Assembly (NCBI GenBank): GCA_023078555.1
Contig: CM041197.1
Location: 9,606,552-9,670,551, forward strand
DNA length: 64,000 bases
Reading direction: 5' to 3'
DNA from: Ulva prolifera
Lineage: Eukaryota; Chlorophyta; Ulvophyceae; Ulvales; Ulvaceae
Each line of letters opens with the position of its first letter. Positions within the stretch are counted from its first letter, which is position 1. Of the stretch, positions 27,184 to 39,142 are shown one piece after another. The notes under the pieces were generated by a model. That model worked only from the letters and a program-made list of their open reading frames with translations. It had not been told where the DNA came from and made no database searches. Position numbers and translations under genes: made by a program.

Positions 27184-28889
27184 ACCCCAACTGCCCTGCG
27201 GCAGAGTTCGACGTTTGAGGGATGCTGTAGATTTGGGATCTGCGTCGGCGGCCTGCTCTGCAATGGCCTGTGCCTGTTCTTGGTGTGTTCTTCCCTCCTG
27301 CTCCACATGCACGTGATCCGGTGACAGTCCTGAACTGACGGTCATCGGTTCGCGCTCTGGCAGCCTCATCCACGAGCGCCGCCACCACAGGCGCCGTTTA
27401 CTGAGGCGACTCAGCGTGGCAATGACTCAGCGTGCGGTGCAGGAAATACGACGAGGATGGAGTGGGGTTCGTGGAGCGGCTGGTGCAGACGCGGCGCGAG
27501 GTCATCAGCTGCGCCGGCCCATACGGCTCCCCCAACCTGCTGCAGCTGTCCGGCATCGGCCCGCGTGCCGTGCTGCGCCGCGCCGGCGTGCCGGTCCTGA
27601 TGGATCTCCCCGTCGGCACCTCCGTCCAGGTGTGAACGCACCGCCTCAGCAGCAGTGTTGGGTCGCTTTACAGCATTTTCAGGGCTGCCACCCAAAAAAC
27701 AGCCCTGGATATTCGGAATTGTTCTATGTCATCTGGCCCGATGACCCAACACTGCTCAGCAGGCCCGTGCTCCGGCACTTTGCCATGTCGTTTTGTTCCG
27801 TCTCCGCAATGGCGTGAGCTCTCGTGGTGACTTCCTCGTTTTGATGTGTGTAGCGTGTACATGCGTGACACGGTGTTGTGCACGGTGCCGCTCGTGTTTG
27901 TGTATACAACTTGTGTATGCGGCGCCGCTCACGCCTGGGGCGCATGCATGCAGGGCCGCCCGGTCGGTCGCATCGTCGACGTGTACACGACCGTGCCCCT
28001 CGCTCCCGAAAACGACCCTGCCCTCGTATTCTCCAAAAAGGCACAGAAGAAGTTTAACAAGGGCAAGGGCGGCGTCCTCGGCACCGCGATCACGTCAATC
28101 AACGGTGTCCTCATCTCTGAGGATGCGCTCGTCGCCGGCACCGCCGCGACGCCCTCCGACGTCATCGGCCAGCCTCTCTTCCTTCTCACCTGCCTCCTCA
28201 ACCCGACCTCCCGCGGCTCCCTGACGCTGTCACCGGACGCGCCCTCCCGCCCCCTCACCCCCCCGGACGTCACCCTCAACCTCCTCGGCACCGAGGGCGA
28301 GGCCGCAACGATGACGCGCTGCCTCGAGCGCCTCGGCGGCGTGAACGACCGCGTGCGCGCCGCCGGCGACCTCGGGCTCGTGAACATTGACCCCGGCCCA
28401 GGGGGCATCAACCGCACGTACATCGAGCGCACGACGACGGACTCGTACCACTTTGTCGGCGGCTGCGGAGTCGGGTCGGTCGTGGACGGGCGGTACCGCG
28501 TGCGCGGCGTCGGCGGGCTGCGCGTCGTCGACGCGTCCGTCATCCCAGAGATCCCGCGGTACGCCGGCGTGATGGCAACGGTGTACGCGCTCGCGGAACA
28601 CGCCTCGGAGCTCATCATCGCAGACGCGGGCCGCTACGGCTCGGACTACGACTCGGAGTCGGACAGCGGCAGCGACAGCAGCAGCGAGAGCAGCTGCGGC
28701 AGCGGGAGTGACTGTGAGGATGATGTGGCGGAGCTGCCGCTTTTTTACGAGGAGGCGGTGGACGGGAAGGTGACGCGGGGGTTCACCGCGCTGATACAGG
28801 ACAACGGGAGTGACAACGGCAGTGGGAGCGACGAGGAGCTGATTGAGTACGATGATTTGCAGATCCAGCCGTATCTGCTTGAGTTGTAG
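24721..28889 (+). CDS. GMC-family FAD-dependent oxidoreductase, N-terminus incomplete
   Basis: Glucose-methanol-choline oxidoreductase, of the group containing plant mandelonitrile lyase/HOTHEAD-like proteins. Exons in phase: 24721-24992, 26314-26503, 26788-27142, 27443-27629, 27954-28889 (about 646 codons). An upstream exon ending in phase 1 is needed and was not placed. The first exon has a hydrophobic leader (LWALLFLSSLVLLLCARA) and the FAD-binding motif VIVGGGTAGCVIAARL. The second has GRTLGGTSAINAG. The fourth has the GMC signature GPYGSPNLLQLSGIGP. The last exon carries the C-terminal catalytic region (YHFVGGCGVG, GLRVVDASVIPEIP, VYALAEHASELI), then a Ser/Asp-rich acidic tail. The first catalytic His is present; the position of the second is Gly (AGVMATVYALAE against the usual H/N). 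Substrate is unknown. The leader suggests secretory-pathway entry or membrane anchoring. Confidence 0.85.
25324..25362. repeat. Inverted repeat in the first GMC intron
   Basis: A perfect 20-bp palindrome at 25334-25353 (ggccgaagtgcacttcggcc) is flanked by further pairing of cgtggc (25324 side) with gccacg (25362 side). Located in the 1.3-kb intron 24993-26313. Confidence 0.9.
25930..25970 (+). repeat. Homopolymer C tract (about 40 C, one A)
   Basis: C run interrupted once, at 25956, in the large GMC intron. Same sense-strand polarity as the gene. Confidence 0.95.
27146..27183 (+). repeat. 38-base C tract immediately after a 5' splice site
   Basis: The exon ends at 27142 and the intron begins gtg followed directly by 38 C. 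It is one of several C runs placed just downstream of donors in this window. Confidence 0.95.
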
Positions 28890-31004
28890 GCACGCACACA
28901 GACGTTGTGGGGCACTCGCGCGGGCGTGAGAGGGTGGGGGGGGGGGAGGGGGGGGGGGGGTTCTCCGTGATCAGGCGATGTTGGGGTGGCGGTAGGGGAT
29001 GGGGGGCATGCAGCACAGAAAATAATTGCAATGCATGCAGTGCATGCGTGGGCAGGATTAGGATGAAGCCTGGTGACGCCAGGGGGTGGACATTGATGGC
29101 CAATATGTACTCGTGTGTTTCGATGTGTACGTGCTTTGTGCTTTTGTGTTGCGCTATTTCGGCCTTGATGATGGGTAGATGGGCACAGGGCGGCGATGGC
29201 CACTGGCTGGCACATGGGTGTGAGGGTGTGAGCCTGGCAATATGGTGCAGTCTACAGTCTGCTGAAGGACTGGGTCTGGCCGTGGCAGCTGTGGTCACTG
29301 ATGACCCACCAGGCAATCTGGATGGAGCTGGTGGAACAGCGCTGGTACAGCCCAGGCTAGTGCATGTAGTGCATGCATACAGCCAGGCATGTGGCAGTCC
29401 CAGGCTAGTACAGAGTGACACATGTGTATGCACCCAAGGCCGGTGATTCTCTGAAGACAGGCTCCATGGTTAATGCAGCCTGGGATGCTCTTGTCTCTTG
29501 TGAGAAGATTTCAGTGCACTATGAGAGTGGGAACACAATGCCCCTGCTGGACAGTGCCCCTGCAGTGCCCCTGCTGGCCAGAGGCAATCGAGACTCGAGA
29601 TAGCTGCCAGTAGGTGCCCCTCTCCATTGTGAGGTATCCCTGCAGCTGCTGCCTTGTGATGTGAGAAGTTGACAGAAGCTTCCAGAGGTGAAGGGTTCAC
29701 TAGAGGCCAGTGTGGGCACTGCTGCTGCTCTGCTGGGCTTGTGATGGTCACTGAGGGTGCCTCTGCTCTATCGGGCGCTGTGATGGCCAGTGTGACTGCT
29801 GTTGCTCTGGTTGAGGTCCGGTAGCAGGTCTGTAGGCAGTTCTGACGTCAGGTAGCTGAATGGCGCGGGGCCGTGTTGAAGGCACTCTGGAGGCCCTATG
29901 GCCTGGGCAGGCTTTGAAGGTTGCCAGAGCCAGGGATGTGCAGGCGGACTGTCTGGGTCGTAGGCTCAAAGCGGAGGAGGCCTGTGTTTCCGATGAGTTT
30001 GTGAATGCAACTGGACAAACGGATACTCTTGAGTGTCTCCCGGACGATCAGATCGCCCTCACAGAGCCTGGTGGGATTAAGTGACTTTGCTATTCGCATG
30101 AGGAAGTCGGACAGACCAGCACTGCCTGTAGTGGTTGAGTGTCTGTTGCATTACCACGCTGCCACAAGCTGCATCACAACTTACCGTGGTGTGACATAAC
30201 GGCCGTCGACCTGACAGGCTTGCCTGTCGTGGTTTCTTGGCTGCTATGAGAGTACCTGCTCTAGCAACAGGGCATGATGTGGACGACTCTCATGTGGCGC
30301 AAGGCGGGAGCTACAAGCTGTGTTGTACACCAACCTGGCAGTGCTCCGTTCTAAAAGGTGGATATGATAACATTGGAGTTCCGAATTACACAGAGCTTTA
30401 TGAGCAGGAATGTGAACATCTCGGCAGGTGAACCTCTGGTGCAACAGCTGGTGCACGGCACGACTCGTCTACGTGAGGCTGCTTTCGGAGCAACCTTCGA
30501 AACGACCTGTACCGGACAGCAAATTGTTTCGCATTGGGTGGTCCAAATCGAGTAGCCGCGATCCTCCATAGCGTGGTGTTGATGCGTGCCTCCTTGCCTG
30601 ACGGTAACAAAGTCGACAGTAACAGCAATGGTCAGTACAGGCCGCACCGCCAGTACAGGATGGGCACGCATAAAGCATGCCGCCCGCATAGAACAGGCTG
30701 ATACTGCCATGTTCAACATCCAGAAAGGGCAGCGACCTTCATCCGACCTGCGCTGCCATTTCTGGATCTGGCACTCTTACGTAGCTGCACTGAGCCCACG
30801 AATCGATGACCGTTCCGTCTTGCGTCTGTGTATGATACGATGCCCAATATATACAGTTAACCAGGGATACATCTCCATACCCAGCTTGGCCCAATTTCTG
30901 CGTTGAGAGCGCCATCCTGGTTGCCTACCTGACCGAGATACAGCAATGAGACATACACCCATGTTCGACCCCGAAAGATGGGTATGCAAAATTCTTATCG
31001 TTGA
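28890..31004. other. Intergenic region with a G-rich tract, no gene
   Basis: A run of G with one A interruption lies at about 28936-28960, right after the GMC stop. Around 29.5-29.8 kb there are short imperfect repeats of tgcccctgctgg type. ORFs are under 125 codons and antiparallel. No motif recognised. Confidence 0.5.
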
Positions 31005-34000
31005 CCTCATGGAGGCTCCTCAGATGCCTGACTTGGCCACACTCAACCCGTTCGCACTATGAACCCCACTTATGGAGCAGCGACAATCACATGAAGTCCC
31101 ATTCACGTGCAAAGCTGTACAATGGCAAGCAACGACCTGCACCAACCACAGGTGCCAAGCACAACTCAGACAAGATTCTCCTAGCCACGGCGGTATGGAA
31201 TGGTATGGAATTCAGCCCCGTTCACAGACAATTACAGGGGCCGACTCGCCAGACAGACTCCCACACCTACACCTATATGCAAAACAAGAAATATGGCCTC
31301 ACAAGCACGCCCAAGCCAGTCTCCAGAACATTCTGCAGGCCTTCTATGCCTCTACTGGCTTCCAAAAGCACCGGGAAGATGCACGACAGCGCGCTCAGGA
31401 CGCCCGCCACAGCTCACATGGCATGATCCAATCGAGACATCACTACGAACTCTCGACGAACCGATTGCGCATGTACCAGATGCAAGTGTTTCTTGTCAGA
31501 ATTCACCATGCGTCCCCGCGGCCGCCCCCGCGGCCATACCCCCGACCGCCCCTCTGGTCCCCCCGGCCCCCGCGCCCCCCTCGGCCCCCGCGCCCCCCTC
31601 GGCCCCGGCCCATGCCCAAGCCCCCCTCCCTCGCCTGCGGAGCCCCCTCCTCCTTCCAGTCGGAGCCCCACACATCGTTACCATCGCCGCCGTTCGCCGA
31701 CTGCCGTCGCTGCCGCGGCGCACCCCCCCTGCCACGCCCAGACCCGGCAAGGATGTCTTCCCCCTCCGCACCACCGTAGCCACGTGGCTGCTGGTGTCCA
31801 TTGCCAGTCACCGCGCCCCAGCTGTCGCCGCCTGCAGGCTGCCGCTCTCTACTCGCCGTCACCACACGGCGGCCGCTGGCTCTGGCTCCCACGGCGGCGG
31901 CGGCGGCAGCCGCGCCTCCAGCGCCGGCCATTCCGCTGACGCTAGCCGTGCTGCGTGCGCTGGGCATGCTGTACTCCTCGTCGGACATGTCGCCGTCCTG
32001 CATGTGAATCGCAATGAGGACAGCGGGTGATATGAGCAAATGCATGGCTGGCATGCACGCACGACCGGTCAAGGACACGCCATGGTGTAGCGTGGCAGAT
32101 CTGGCTCGACGTGCACACACTCCGACAAATTGCCACGCCGACAGGACCAGGGGGCACCCACATGCATGACCGGCATCAGCGAAGGCACACTGCCACAGAG
32201 TCATGCGATGTCCTTGTTTCAGGTCCAGGTCGTGAGAGACTGCGCGACACAGAGCATCTAGGGACCGCGCACAGGTGATGCAATGCGGCCACAATGGCCG
32301 ACCCTGACATCGGCCACACCGAGTCTCTACAGCAAGCCGAAAAGCAGAACAGACAAGGCCATACCAGCAAAACCCCCGCCCCTGCTGCGTCCTCCCGTGC
32401 ATCCGCCACGTCTGCCTGCACCGCCGCAGTCCGTGCCGTGCTGGCGCTGTCATCACCCCACACGCCATCACTGCCAACGCCGTCGGCGCCCCCAGCTGCC
32501 TCCGCCTCGCCGCCGGCGGCGCCGCGGGGCTGCGCTGGCAGCTGCGCCGCCGGCGCGCCGTCGGAGCCGCGGCGCGGGCTGCGCCGCGTTGACAGAGGCC
32601 GCTCGTCTTCTCCGTCCGGTAGCGCAGCGTAGTGGTCGCGCAGCTCAACGGCGCTGAGCTGGCGGCCGCTCTGCGCCGCCTCCCGCTTCTTGCGCTTTGC
32701 TTGCAGCGCACGGCTCTGCACACGCATGGGCAGCTGGCGCCGGGTGATGCCTGACACACATGAGCGCGACGGCATCGGCGTGGCCGGGCCGCTTCCGCGC
32801 AACACCAGCCCGCAGACCACGCAATAGCGCAGTACGCGCTCCACGAGCAACAGGATCTGGCAGCGCCCCGCAGCCACACGACTGAACACAGGCTGTCCAC
32901 AGCCGAGGCTGCCATGCACCGCAGAATTGTCAACGGACAACAGTGCACGTCCACCCGCGAGGGGCAGGAGAAGATGCTCTAAGGCCAAGTCGCCCCCGAG
33001 GAGCAGCAAGATACACTCTCGCTCAGAGCCCATGGTGAATGACAGTCACGGGTGAAAGCGACGAACAAGGGGAGACTTCAGAAGGTGTCAGGCGCACCTC
33101 GACCTCCATGACGGCTTCCACTCCAGAGACCGGGATGTCCGGCCGGTGCACGCCTGCGCGCTTCAGCACCTTCTCTGCAAACAGGATGAACTGCATGTTG
33201 GGCACGTGCCGCACGGGCGACGCGGGCACGCGCACCGGCCGGAAGCCCGCTGCGGCGAGCAGCTCGTCCTCCCGCGCCTTGGGCCCGCACGGCGTCCAGT
33301 CCCCGGACACCCCCGGCCCGCACAGGTAGTCCTTCGCCCCTGACAGCATCACTGCAGCCGGCCCCTGCACAGACAAGTTGGAAAGGATTGTGTAAGGTCG
33401 TGATGGCAACTATACATGATAATGATAATAATAAAAAATGAATCTAGATGTTATGGCTGTTGCGCGGCGGTGCTGGGAGCCGAGGTGTGCGGTTTCGAGA
33501 GATCATGCGCAAGTGTGGAATGTCGCTGTGTGTAGCTTTTCTCGCATTATACTCACACGCAGGGACCGTGCGGACGCTTCGGGCGTGCTGCGCAAGTTGC
33601 AGAGAGGAGCAATCGGGGGGGGGGACGCACTTTGCCCTTACTCTGCTCGACTTGAATATCAACCCGCAGCAGGCCATCCGCGACAGCTACATTCGCCCTG
33701 AACGGCACCCGCATCGCCTCCAGGAAACGCGCAAGCCGCGACTGCACGAGCTCCGAGTGCCCCTGTGGCCACGCAGCCGCCGCCCACTCCGCGGCCGCTG
33801 CCGCCGCAACCCCCCGGCTCAGAGGCAGGTCTCCGCCCACGTGCCGCAGCAGGATCTGCGCGTGGAAAGCCTTGCGCAGGATGCGGTCCGGGACCGCGGC
33901 CGGGCCGCCGGGGCCGGCGGCTGCCGCATCGAGCGCAGCCGCCGCAGCCGCGCAGAGGCGCGTCACGGCCTCCGCGTCGCCGACCTTGAGCACGCCGCAT

Positions 34001-34227
34001 GCCCACGCAGCGTTGACGAGCGCATCCAGCGACGGCGGCCGCGGGCTGCCACGGCGCTGCTCGCTCGTACCACCACCGCTCTCGGCAGGCGCGTCCGCCG
34101 TGGCAGGGGGCGGGCAGACGGTCTCAACGAGCGCGATGACGCTGCGCGGTGGGGAGGCGCCGTAGCGCGCGAGCGCGAGGAGGAGCTGCCCGGCACTCAC
34201 AGCCGACAGGCTGGCATCCTCCAGTGC
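31005..34227. repeat. Segmental duplication, copy 1 (intact RAP/RGG segment)
   Basis: This segment is collinear with 41840-44737. Shared landmarks include the 3' flank (ttcacgtgcaaagctg, aggtgccaagc, gatctagccacggcg-like), the RGG/serine-rich exon region (ggctctggctcccacggcgg against gaccgtggctcccacggcga), the RAP exon, and the upstream exon up to the splice acceptor (catcctccag). Copy 1 keeps open frames; copy 2 does not. Confidence 0.85.
31503..33033 (-). CDS. RGG-rich low-complexity ORF, separate gene or 3' part of the RAP gene
   Basis: Two exons, 32365-33033 and 31503-31997, join in phase 0 to a 387-aa frame. The product has a basic central stretch (RALQAKRKKREAAQSGRQLS), an acidic/serine segment (DGDMSDEEYSMPSARS) and a long C-terminal Gly-Arg region (MGRGRGGRGGRGGRGG). 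RGG tails usually bind RNA. The ATG at 33033-33031 overlaps the stop of the upstream RAP frame (33025-33023) by 11 bases. That is odd for two eukaryotic genes. It may mean that the RAP gene splices into this frame; the acceptor before GITRRQLPMRV would fit. The unusual Leu/Cys-rich N-terminus could then be intron. Only the C-terminal exon is strongly coding-like. Confidence 0.5.
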
Positions 34228-34462
34228 CTGCACGCAATAAGGGACTCGTGTCACGTGAGCGGTGCTCCTGTCAGGAGATGCTATACTACAGGCATGCCGA
34301 TGCTGGGTACCGATGCTGGGTACTGCACGACACACGCGGACCATGTCCCCGGCGTCTCGAGCGTATCAGAATCGCGTCTGAGCATCGGCCAGAATGTGTT
34401 CGTACTATGCGAGCAGCTGCATCTCGGGGAGGCAAGCTCTCGACAAAAACAGTCGCTACAAT

Positions 34463-34493
<31 letters not shown>

Positions 34494-36062
34494 GGGCGCA
34501 CGTTGTTGACGACAAAGCCTAGAATGTTCCCGGGATGGAAGCGCTGCGCCGCACACGCGCCGATGACCATGCATTGCTCCTGCACGGAGAATGCGTGTGT
34601 CCGGTCCCGGATCTGCTCCGTGGTCGCCGCGAGGAGCTCCACGGGTGCCGAGTCGAGGTCGACGAGCGCCCGCACGGTGTTTGCGAGTGCGCGACCGCCG
34701 ATCTGCTCCATGCGCGTCCTCAGATAGCGCTGCAGCTCCACGATGAAGGCCCCTCGGGCCATGGGGTCTGTCGCCTTGCCGAGGATGCGGAAGCGGAGCT
34801 TGGCGGCACCAGTTGCTGCCATTGAGACACACCTGGAGAGGCTGACTGTCACGCTTGCCGTTGTGCAGCCTTGCAGTGGTGTGATGTCAGGCCAGGCCTG
34901 GTTGTGCGAACAGTGTTGATGCATAGGGCACAGGGACTGCACCTGTCGATGTCCTTCGCGTCGCGAATCGAATCGGAGATCTGGAAGCGAATTCGGACCA
35001 GGAGGTCATTAAGGCAGTCAGCATAAACGCGGTCATTGCTGCGGCTGCCGAGGGTACCGAGGGCCCAGAGGAACTGCGTGTTGTCCAGGACGGGCGCCTC
35101 GTGCACCAGCTCAGAGCGCCATTTCTGGCTTAGGGCCGCGACCACAGGGCGGTTGTGATCTGCTTTGAGCGTCGCCATAGCCCACATGCACTTGCAAGCT
35201 TGTGCGGAATTCATGTCAGAATGCTTTTGTAACACCACGGACATCAGCGCTTTGACGGGGTCCCCGTCGAGGACTTGAGTTCGTTCTGCACAGGACGCTG
35301 AATGTTAGCCGGCCACTGTCAAATCGACAGGTGTAACAATCAATTCCGGTCAGGAAACATCGGTGCACCTTTCTGGGATAGCGAGCGAGCCATGTACGCA
35401 ATACGATACAGAGCGAAGGAGACCTCCTCGGGAGACATGCTGGCCGCTTCGTCTGTAACAACCTCTAAGAGATCATCAACTGTATCGCATTCTTTGAGCT
35501 CTGAAAGTAGGTCGTCTAGGTCACCGTCGTCTGCGGCGTTTCCAGCGACCACCTCGTTGTCCGAATCAGCGTTGGCTGCGTTTGAGGCAGTCATAGATGC
35601 AGCAGTCCGAACGACCTGCAAAACAAAACCACTCGCATGTCAAAAATATGTCTACTGTTTGCTAGCCACGACGTGTAAGCGGTGCCGCGGGGTGCGTGGC
35701 AGCGCCCGTTCCGTGGTAAGGTGTTGCAACAGCGCCGTATCAAGGAGACCTAGCGATAGCGATCGAGATGCACACACCGTACAATTCATTCTGCTGCGAG
35801 ATTCATAATGAATGTTGGGCAGACGGCTGCGGGGAAAGGATACGAAAGCCCGCGCTGTCCTTGCAGGCGTCGGCGCTGCGGCACTTGGCCTTGCTGTACA
35901 CGTACTCATGAGAACACTCAACGACATGATGTAATTACGACGCTGCCAGATGTGATAGCTATTCCTGGCTGTTGGAGAGCTGCAAACGATGGCGAACAAC
36001 GCACGGCTTGCGGCTGGCATGGCAAGGTGAAGCGCTAAGTAGCATCGCACGATCTGCACCAT
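33023..36062 (-). CDS. RAP-domain organellar RNA-binding protein (FASTK/OPR-like)
   Basis: RAP proteins of algae and plants act in organelle RNA maturation. Minus-strand exons: about 35844-36062, 35369-35615, 34943-35285, 34502-34832, about 33642-34227, 33023-33364. Exon 1 reads like a transit peptide (ASRALFAIVCSSPTARNS, CTARPSAAAPTPARTARAF). Middle exons are alpha-helical repeats typical of the family (NSAQACKCMWAMATLKAD, DNTQFLWALGTLGS, LANTVRALVDLDSAP, SLDALVNAAWACGVL). The last part resembles a RAP domain (RVDIQVE, then GPAAVMLSGAKDYL, ELLAAAGFRPVRVP). The final junction is not clean: donor gtaagg at 33641 gives phase 1, while the RAP frame from 33364 needs phase 0. Whether the gene ends at 33023 or continues into the RGG ORF is open. 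The 5' exons are far less GC-rich than the 3' exons. Confidence 0.75.
34463..34491 (-). repeat. 29-base C tract (sense strand) just after a RAP-gene donor
   Basis: This reads as G on the plus strand. On the sense strand the exon ends at 34502 and the intron begins gtgcgcccaa before the C run. A shorter run (33614-33623) similarly follows the next donor at 33641. Confidence 0.95.
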
Positions 36063-37211
36063 CAGTGTAAGGCAGTTTTATCATATGCATTCATTCCGGC
36101 GGTCAGAAACAGCATACCGGGGGCTGCCGCAGCGCTGCAGGCTGGCCTGTCTCTCAGTGTAACATCCTTGTAGCCACACATTTGTGCACAACGCCTCGTC
36201 TGGCTGGCACTCTGCAAATACGCCAGACATTCAGACTGCCACGAAGATACATGCATTCACAAAGCTGCCGGCGACATTTTGTCAGAACTCCAGGCCAGTT
36301 GCAGGTGCTTCACGGCATTGCAGTTCACACTGCAGGCAAGGTGACCGCCAAGGTGACCGCAACACATATGCGATACTTCAACATCTTGAAAGCATCTGTG
36401 ACTGATGCACCATAGCTATAGGAGGTGCTATATTAAGACAGGCACGAATGCAGCAGTGTCTCTGCATTCCCAACTTTTTGGCACTCAATGTAGCGGATGC
36501 GAGCCGTGTTGCTGACAATGACAATGGCACAATGTGTCCATGGGCCCAAAGGCAACCTGAACAACTACTGATGCAGCTGAGGTGGTATGCATACTGCACA
36601 TAGCCACGTATGCGTTTGAGTAGAGGCGCGCTAATACTGCGAGATGGCCATCGATCCCAGAGTGCGGAACAACCAAGCCATCGGACCACGGCTGTTATAT
36701 CATATCTACACCACACATTGCTGTGCGCGACGCCTCGCACCGTTGTACCAAATTGTGTGTGAATACTGTGCGATGCCCTCTGGATACCTCAGCCACGGCT
36801 AAATTGACTGAGCTATGCGTGATGGCACCTGTGGCTGGACTGTTCGAACACTGAGTAACTAGCACAAGTAGCATATTTTACAAAATATTTCAGTGTTCCA
36901 GGATTTCTACTGGCTCCTCATATGTGGCTACCGAGCTATGGAATGTCATATACAATCGGGGCATGAGTTAGACTCAAAACCACCTCAGCACCTGCTTGGT
37001 CGTCGTCCAGCATGGATAAGCCTAAAAGTCACCTTTTTTTACTTGAAGTGCATCAGGGGAAATTGCGTCGCCCTGGCTTCAGTCAGCTCCCACAAGTTCG
37101 TCAAGTTGACAGCTGTTGAGCAGTGGTATTCAACCATTGCTCCTGGAATCTCCACGGGTCAACACAACAACCAACAACAACCAATTGCACGGCAAATTCA
37201 AGAATCTCCAG
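36063..37211. other. Intergenic region, no gene recognised
   Basis: AT-richer sequence with short unconvincing ORFs. It lies between the start of the RAP gene and the 3' end of TAF10, so it should include the RAP promoter. Confidence 0.55.
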
Positions 37212-37598
37212 TCATACTTCCTTCTCATTGCCTTCTGTGACATCAACGTAGTACATCTGAGTCCTTAGATGTACGCCTTGGTCTGACAGCACTTCAGACA
37301 CTTCTTCTGTTGCAAGCGTGGCAGGAGCATTAGGATTATACCCAAGAGACTTGAGATGCTTGACACTGTGCTTCACACGCTGCTTTCTCAGGAGATACGT
37401 GTCGTGCAGCACCCCCCCGACGAATTTGCGTGCGGCAAGGCCCACTATTCGCAGCACACGATCATCGCGCACATCAACCCCTGCGCATCTCATGACATAG
37501 CGAACAAGCTCATCAGGAACTGAAGGCTCTTCGTCTTCTACATACTGCATCAGATCCGGCAGACCCGGCGGTACTTCGGACCGCTGCATCGCCTGCAA
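37212..37598 (-). CDS. TAF10: TFIID/SAGA subunit TAF10
   Basis: Histone-fold subunit of TFIID and SAGA. The single-exon frame of 128 codons contains the TAF10 core in order: DLMQYVEDEEPSVPDELVRY, VMRCAGVDVRDDRVLRIVGL, AARKFVGGVLHDTYLLRKQR, then NAPATLATEEVSEVLSDQGV and MYYVD. This corresponds to the family pattern (IPDxxxxYYLxxxGFxxxDxRxxRLxSLAAQKFIxDIxxDA, then LTxEDLxxALxEYGIxxxKPxYF). The start at 37598 is the first in-frame ATG, but an acceptor-like tgcag precedes it, so a short upstream exon is possible. Length matches small TAF10 proteins. Confidence 0.85.
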   Translation of the reverse strand: MQAMQRSEVPPGLPDLMQYVEDEEPSVPDELVRYVMRCAGVDVRDDRVLRIVGLAARKFVGGVLHDTYLLRKQRVKHSVKHLKSLGYNPNAPATLATEEVSEVLSDQGVHLRTQMYYVDVTEGNEKEV

Positions 37599-38317
37599 GC
37601 TGGCAGCACTTCCTGCAACCTGATGTATGACACAGAATCTAAGGAAGCTGTCTGTCCCACATCATAAAGGTGAAAGCTATTCAGGGGTCCGGCTTCCGGG
37701 ATGCCATGCCCGGCAATTGAAACATAGACGCGGAATGCGCAGTACAGAGGCAAGCGATCGCAACCGAGCACTCGATCCAATGTCGTGCGATATGCCTGCT
37801 TGTGTTCGTGCCCGTCCGGAACGTGTCTTGGCGAGGCACGGGCTGGAGTGTTGCACATAATGCATGCAACAGCACCAACCTGGGCAAACAACTGACAGCG
37901 GTGCAGGACATGGTCGACGCCATTAGCCTACTCATGAACACTACATTCTACACCCCTTAAAATTTGTTTTGTGAACACGCTGTTTTTTACAATGTGCTTG
38001 CACATGTACTCTCCCTGTGCACGGTTTGCAGTATCCTCCCCCTTGCAAAGTAACGCCAGACAGCAAGCCCATATTGACGCATGTGCAATGGCTAGACGGC
38101 ATCGTACGCTAGGCAACATTTTCGATACACATCGGGACAGTAGGCCTGTGGCTTCACACGACCGCACCAGCAACGGCGATGTGACGCCACGGATGCTGGC
38201 GAGTGCTGGCGAGAGGGAGTAACAACGGCCACCTCAGACCGTCCAATAAACGGCAGACATCATGCTGAGCAACATCAAACAATCCACACATCATGTCCCT
38301 CATGTCCCCAATGCAAC
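37599..38317. other. Intergenic region, no gene recognised
   Basis: Contains the TAF10 upstream sequence and the left flank of the retroelement. Only short ORFs. Confidence 0.5.
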
Positions 38318-38547
38318 ATGGTGATGCCAACGCCTGCTCGTCTCTCGATGATGATGCAACAATGCCGCCGCCAGCCGCCAGCAACGACCAGCACGACAGG
38401 GCTCACTGCGCCACCATCCACCCCCGCCCGCTTCCACCGACACCCCTCCTTCTCCGCCTCTTCCCCCGCCTCCTGGCCTGGCTGGCGTAGCAGCCAAGCA
38501 GCCCGCTGCCCGCCGGCCACAGCGGCACGCCGCAGCCGCCGGCGCAA

Positions 38548-38574
38548 CCCCCCCCCCCCCCCCCCCCCCCCCCC
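38548..38574 (+). repeat. 27-base C tract inside the retroelement
   Basis: Uninterrupted C run in the 5' part of the element, in the sense orientation of its ORF. Confidence 0.95.
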
Positions 38575-39142
38575 TGCGCAGGCCAGTGGGGGCACGGGCG
38601 GCAGCGCTAAGCAGCAATGTGCCCGGCGGGGCGGTAGAAAGACAGGCAAGGGACGGGGCGCAGGTAGCCAGTCGCAGCGGGCGGGTCCCCGCAGACAGGT
38701 CGGGCTCCGTGCGGCCGCATCGGCCCCGCCAGTGCAGCGGGCCAATGCGGCCCCACGGCTGCGCCTGACGCAGCATGTGCCCCCGGCCGCCCGGCGGGGG
38801 TGGGCTGAGTCGTGCACACGGGTGTGGGAGCTGGTGGCCGACGCGTGCACGCACGCGCGCGGCGACTGCGCGCGAGAGGAGGTTGTTGCCGCTTTCGAGG
38901 AGCTCATGCGCCTGCCCATGCGTCTGCTTGCATACAGCAGGGGGCGGCGCTCTGAGAAAGCGGCAGCAGCGCGGTGCCGCGACGATGCCCTTGGGCTGCC
39001 CGTGGAGATGTGGGAGGACACGCCGCACGGCCACTGGCCCGGGAGACGTAAGGCTCCCATGTCTGCTGATCAGCTGCAGGCGCAACAAATCGACAGATGC
39101 TTGCGCATCAAGTGCTCCATTCACAAAGCGGGCCGCGGATAT

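Noticed and set aside
29500-29770. tgcccctgctgg-type short repeats considered as a CRISPR-like or satellite array
   Set aside because: Units are short, irregular and few, with no regular spacers.
31503-31800. Plus-strand Pro-rich frames in the 31.5 kb region
   Set aside because: They are the antisense of the Gly-Arg-rich C-terminal exon. The minus-strand RGG reading is the biologically common one.
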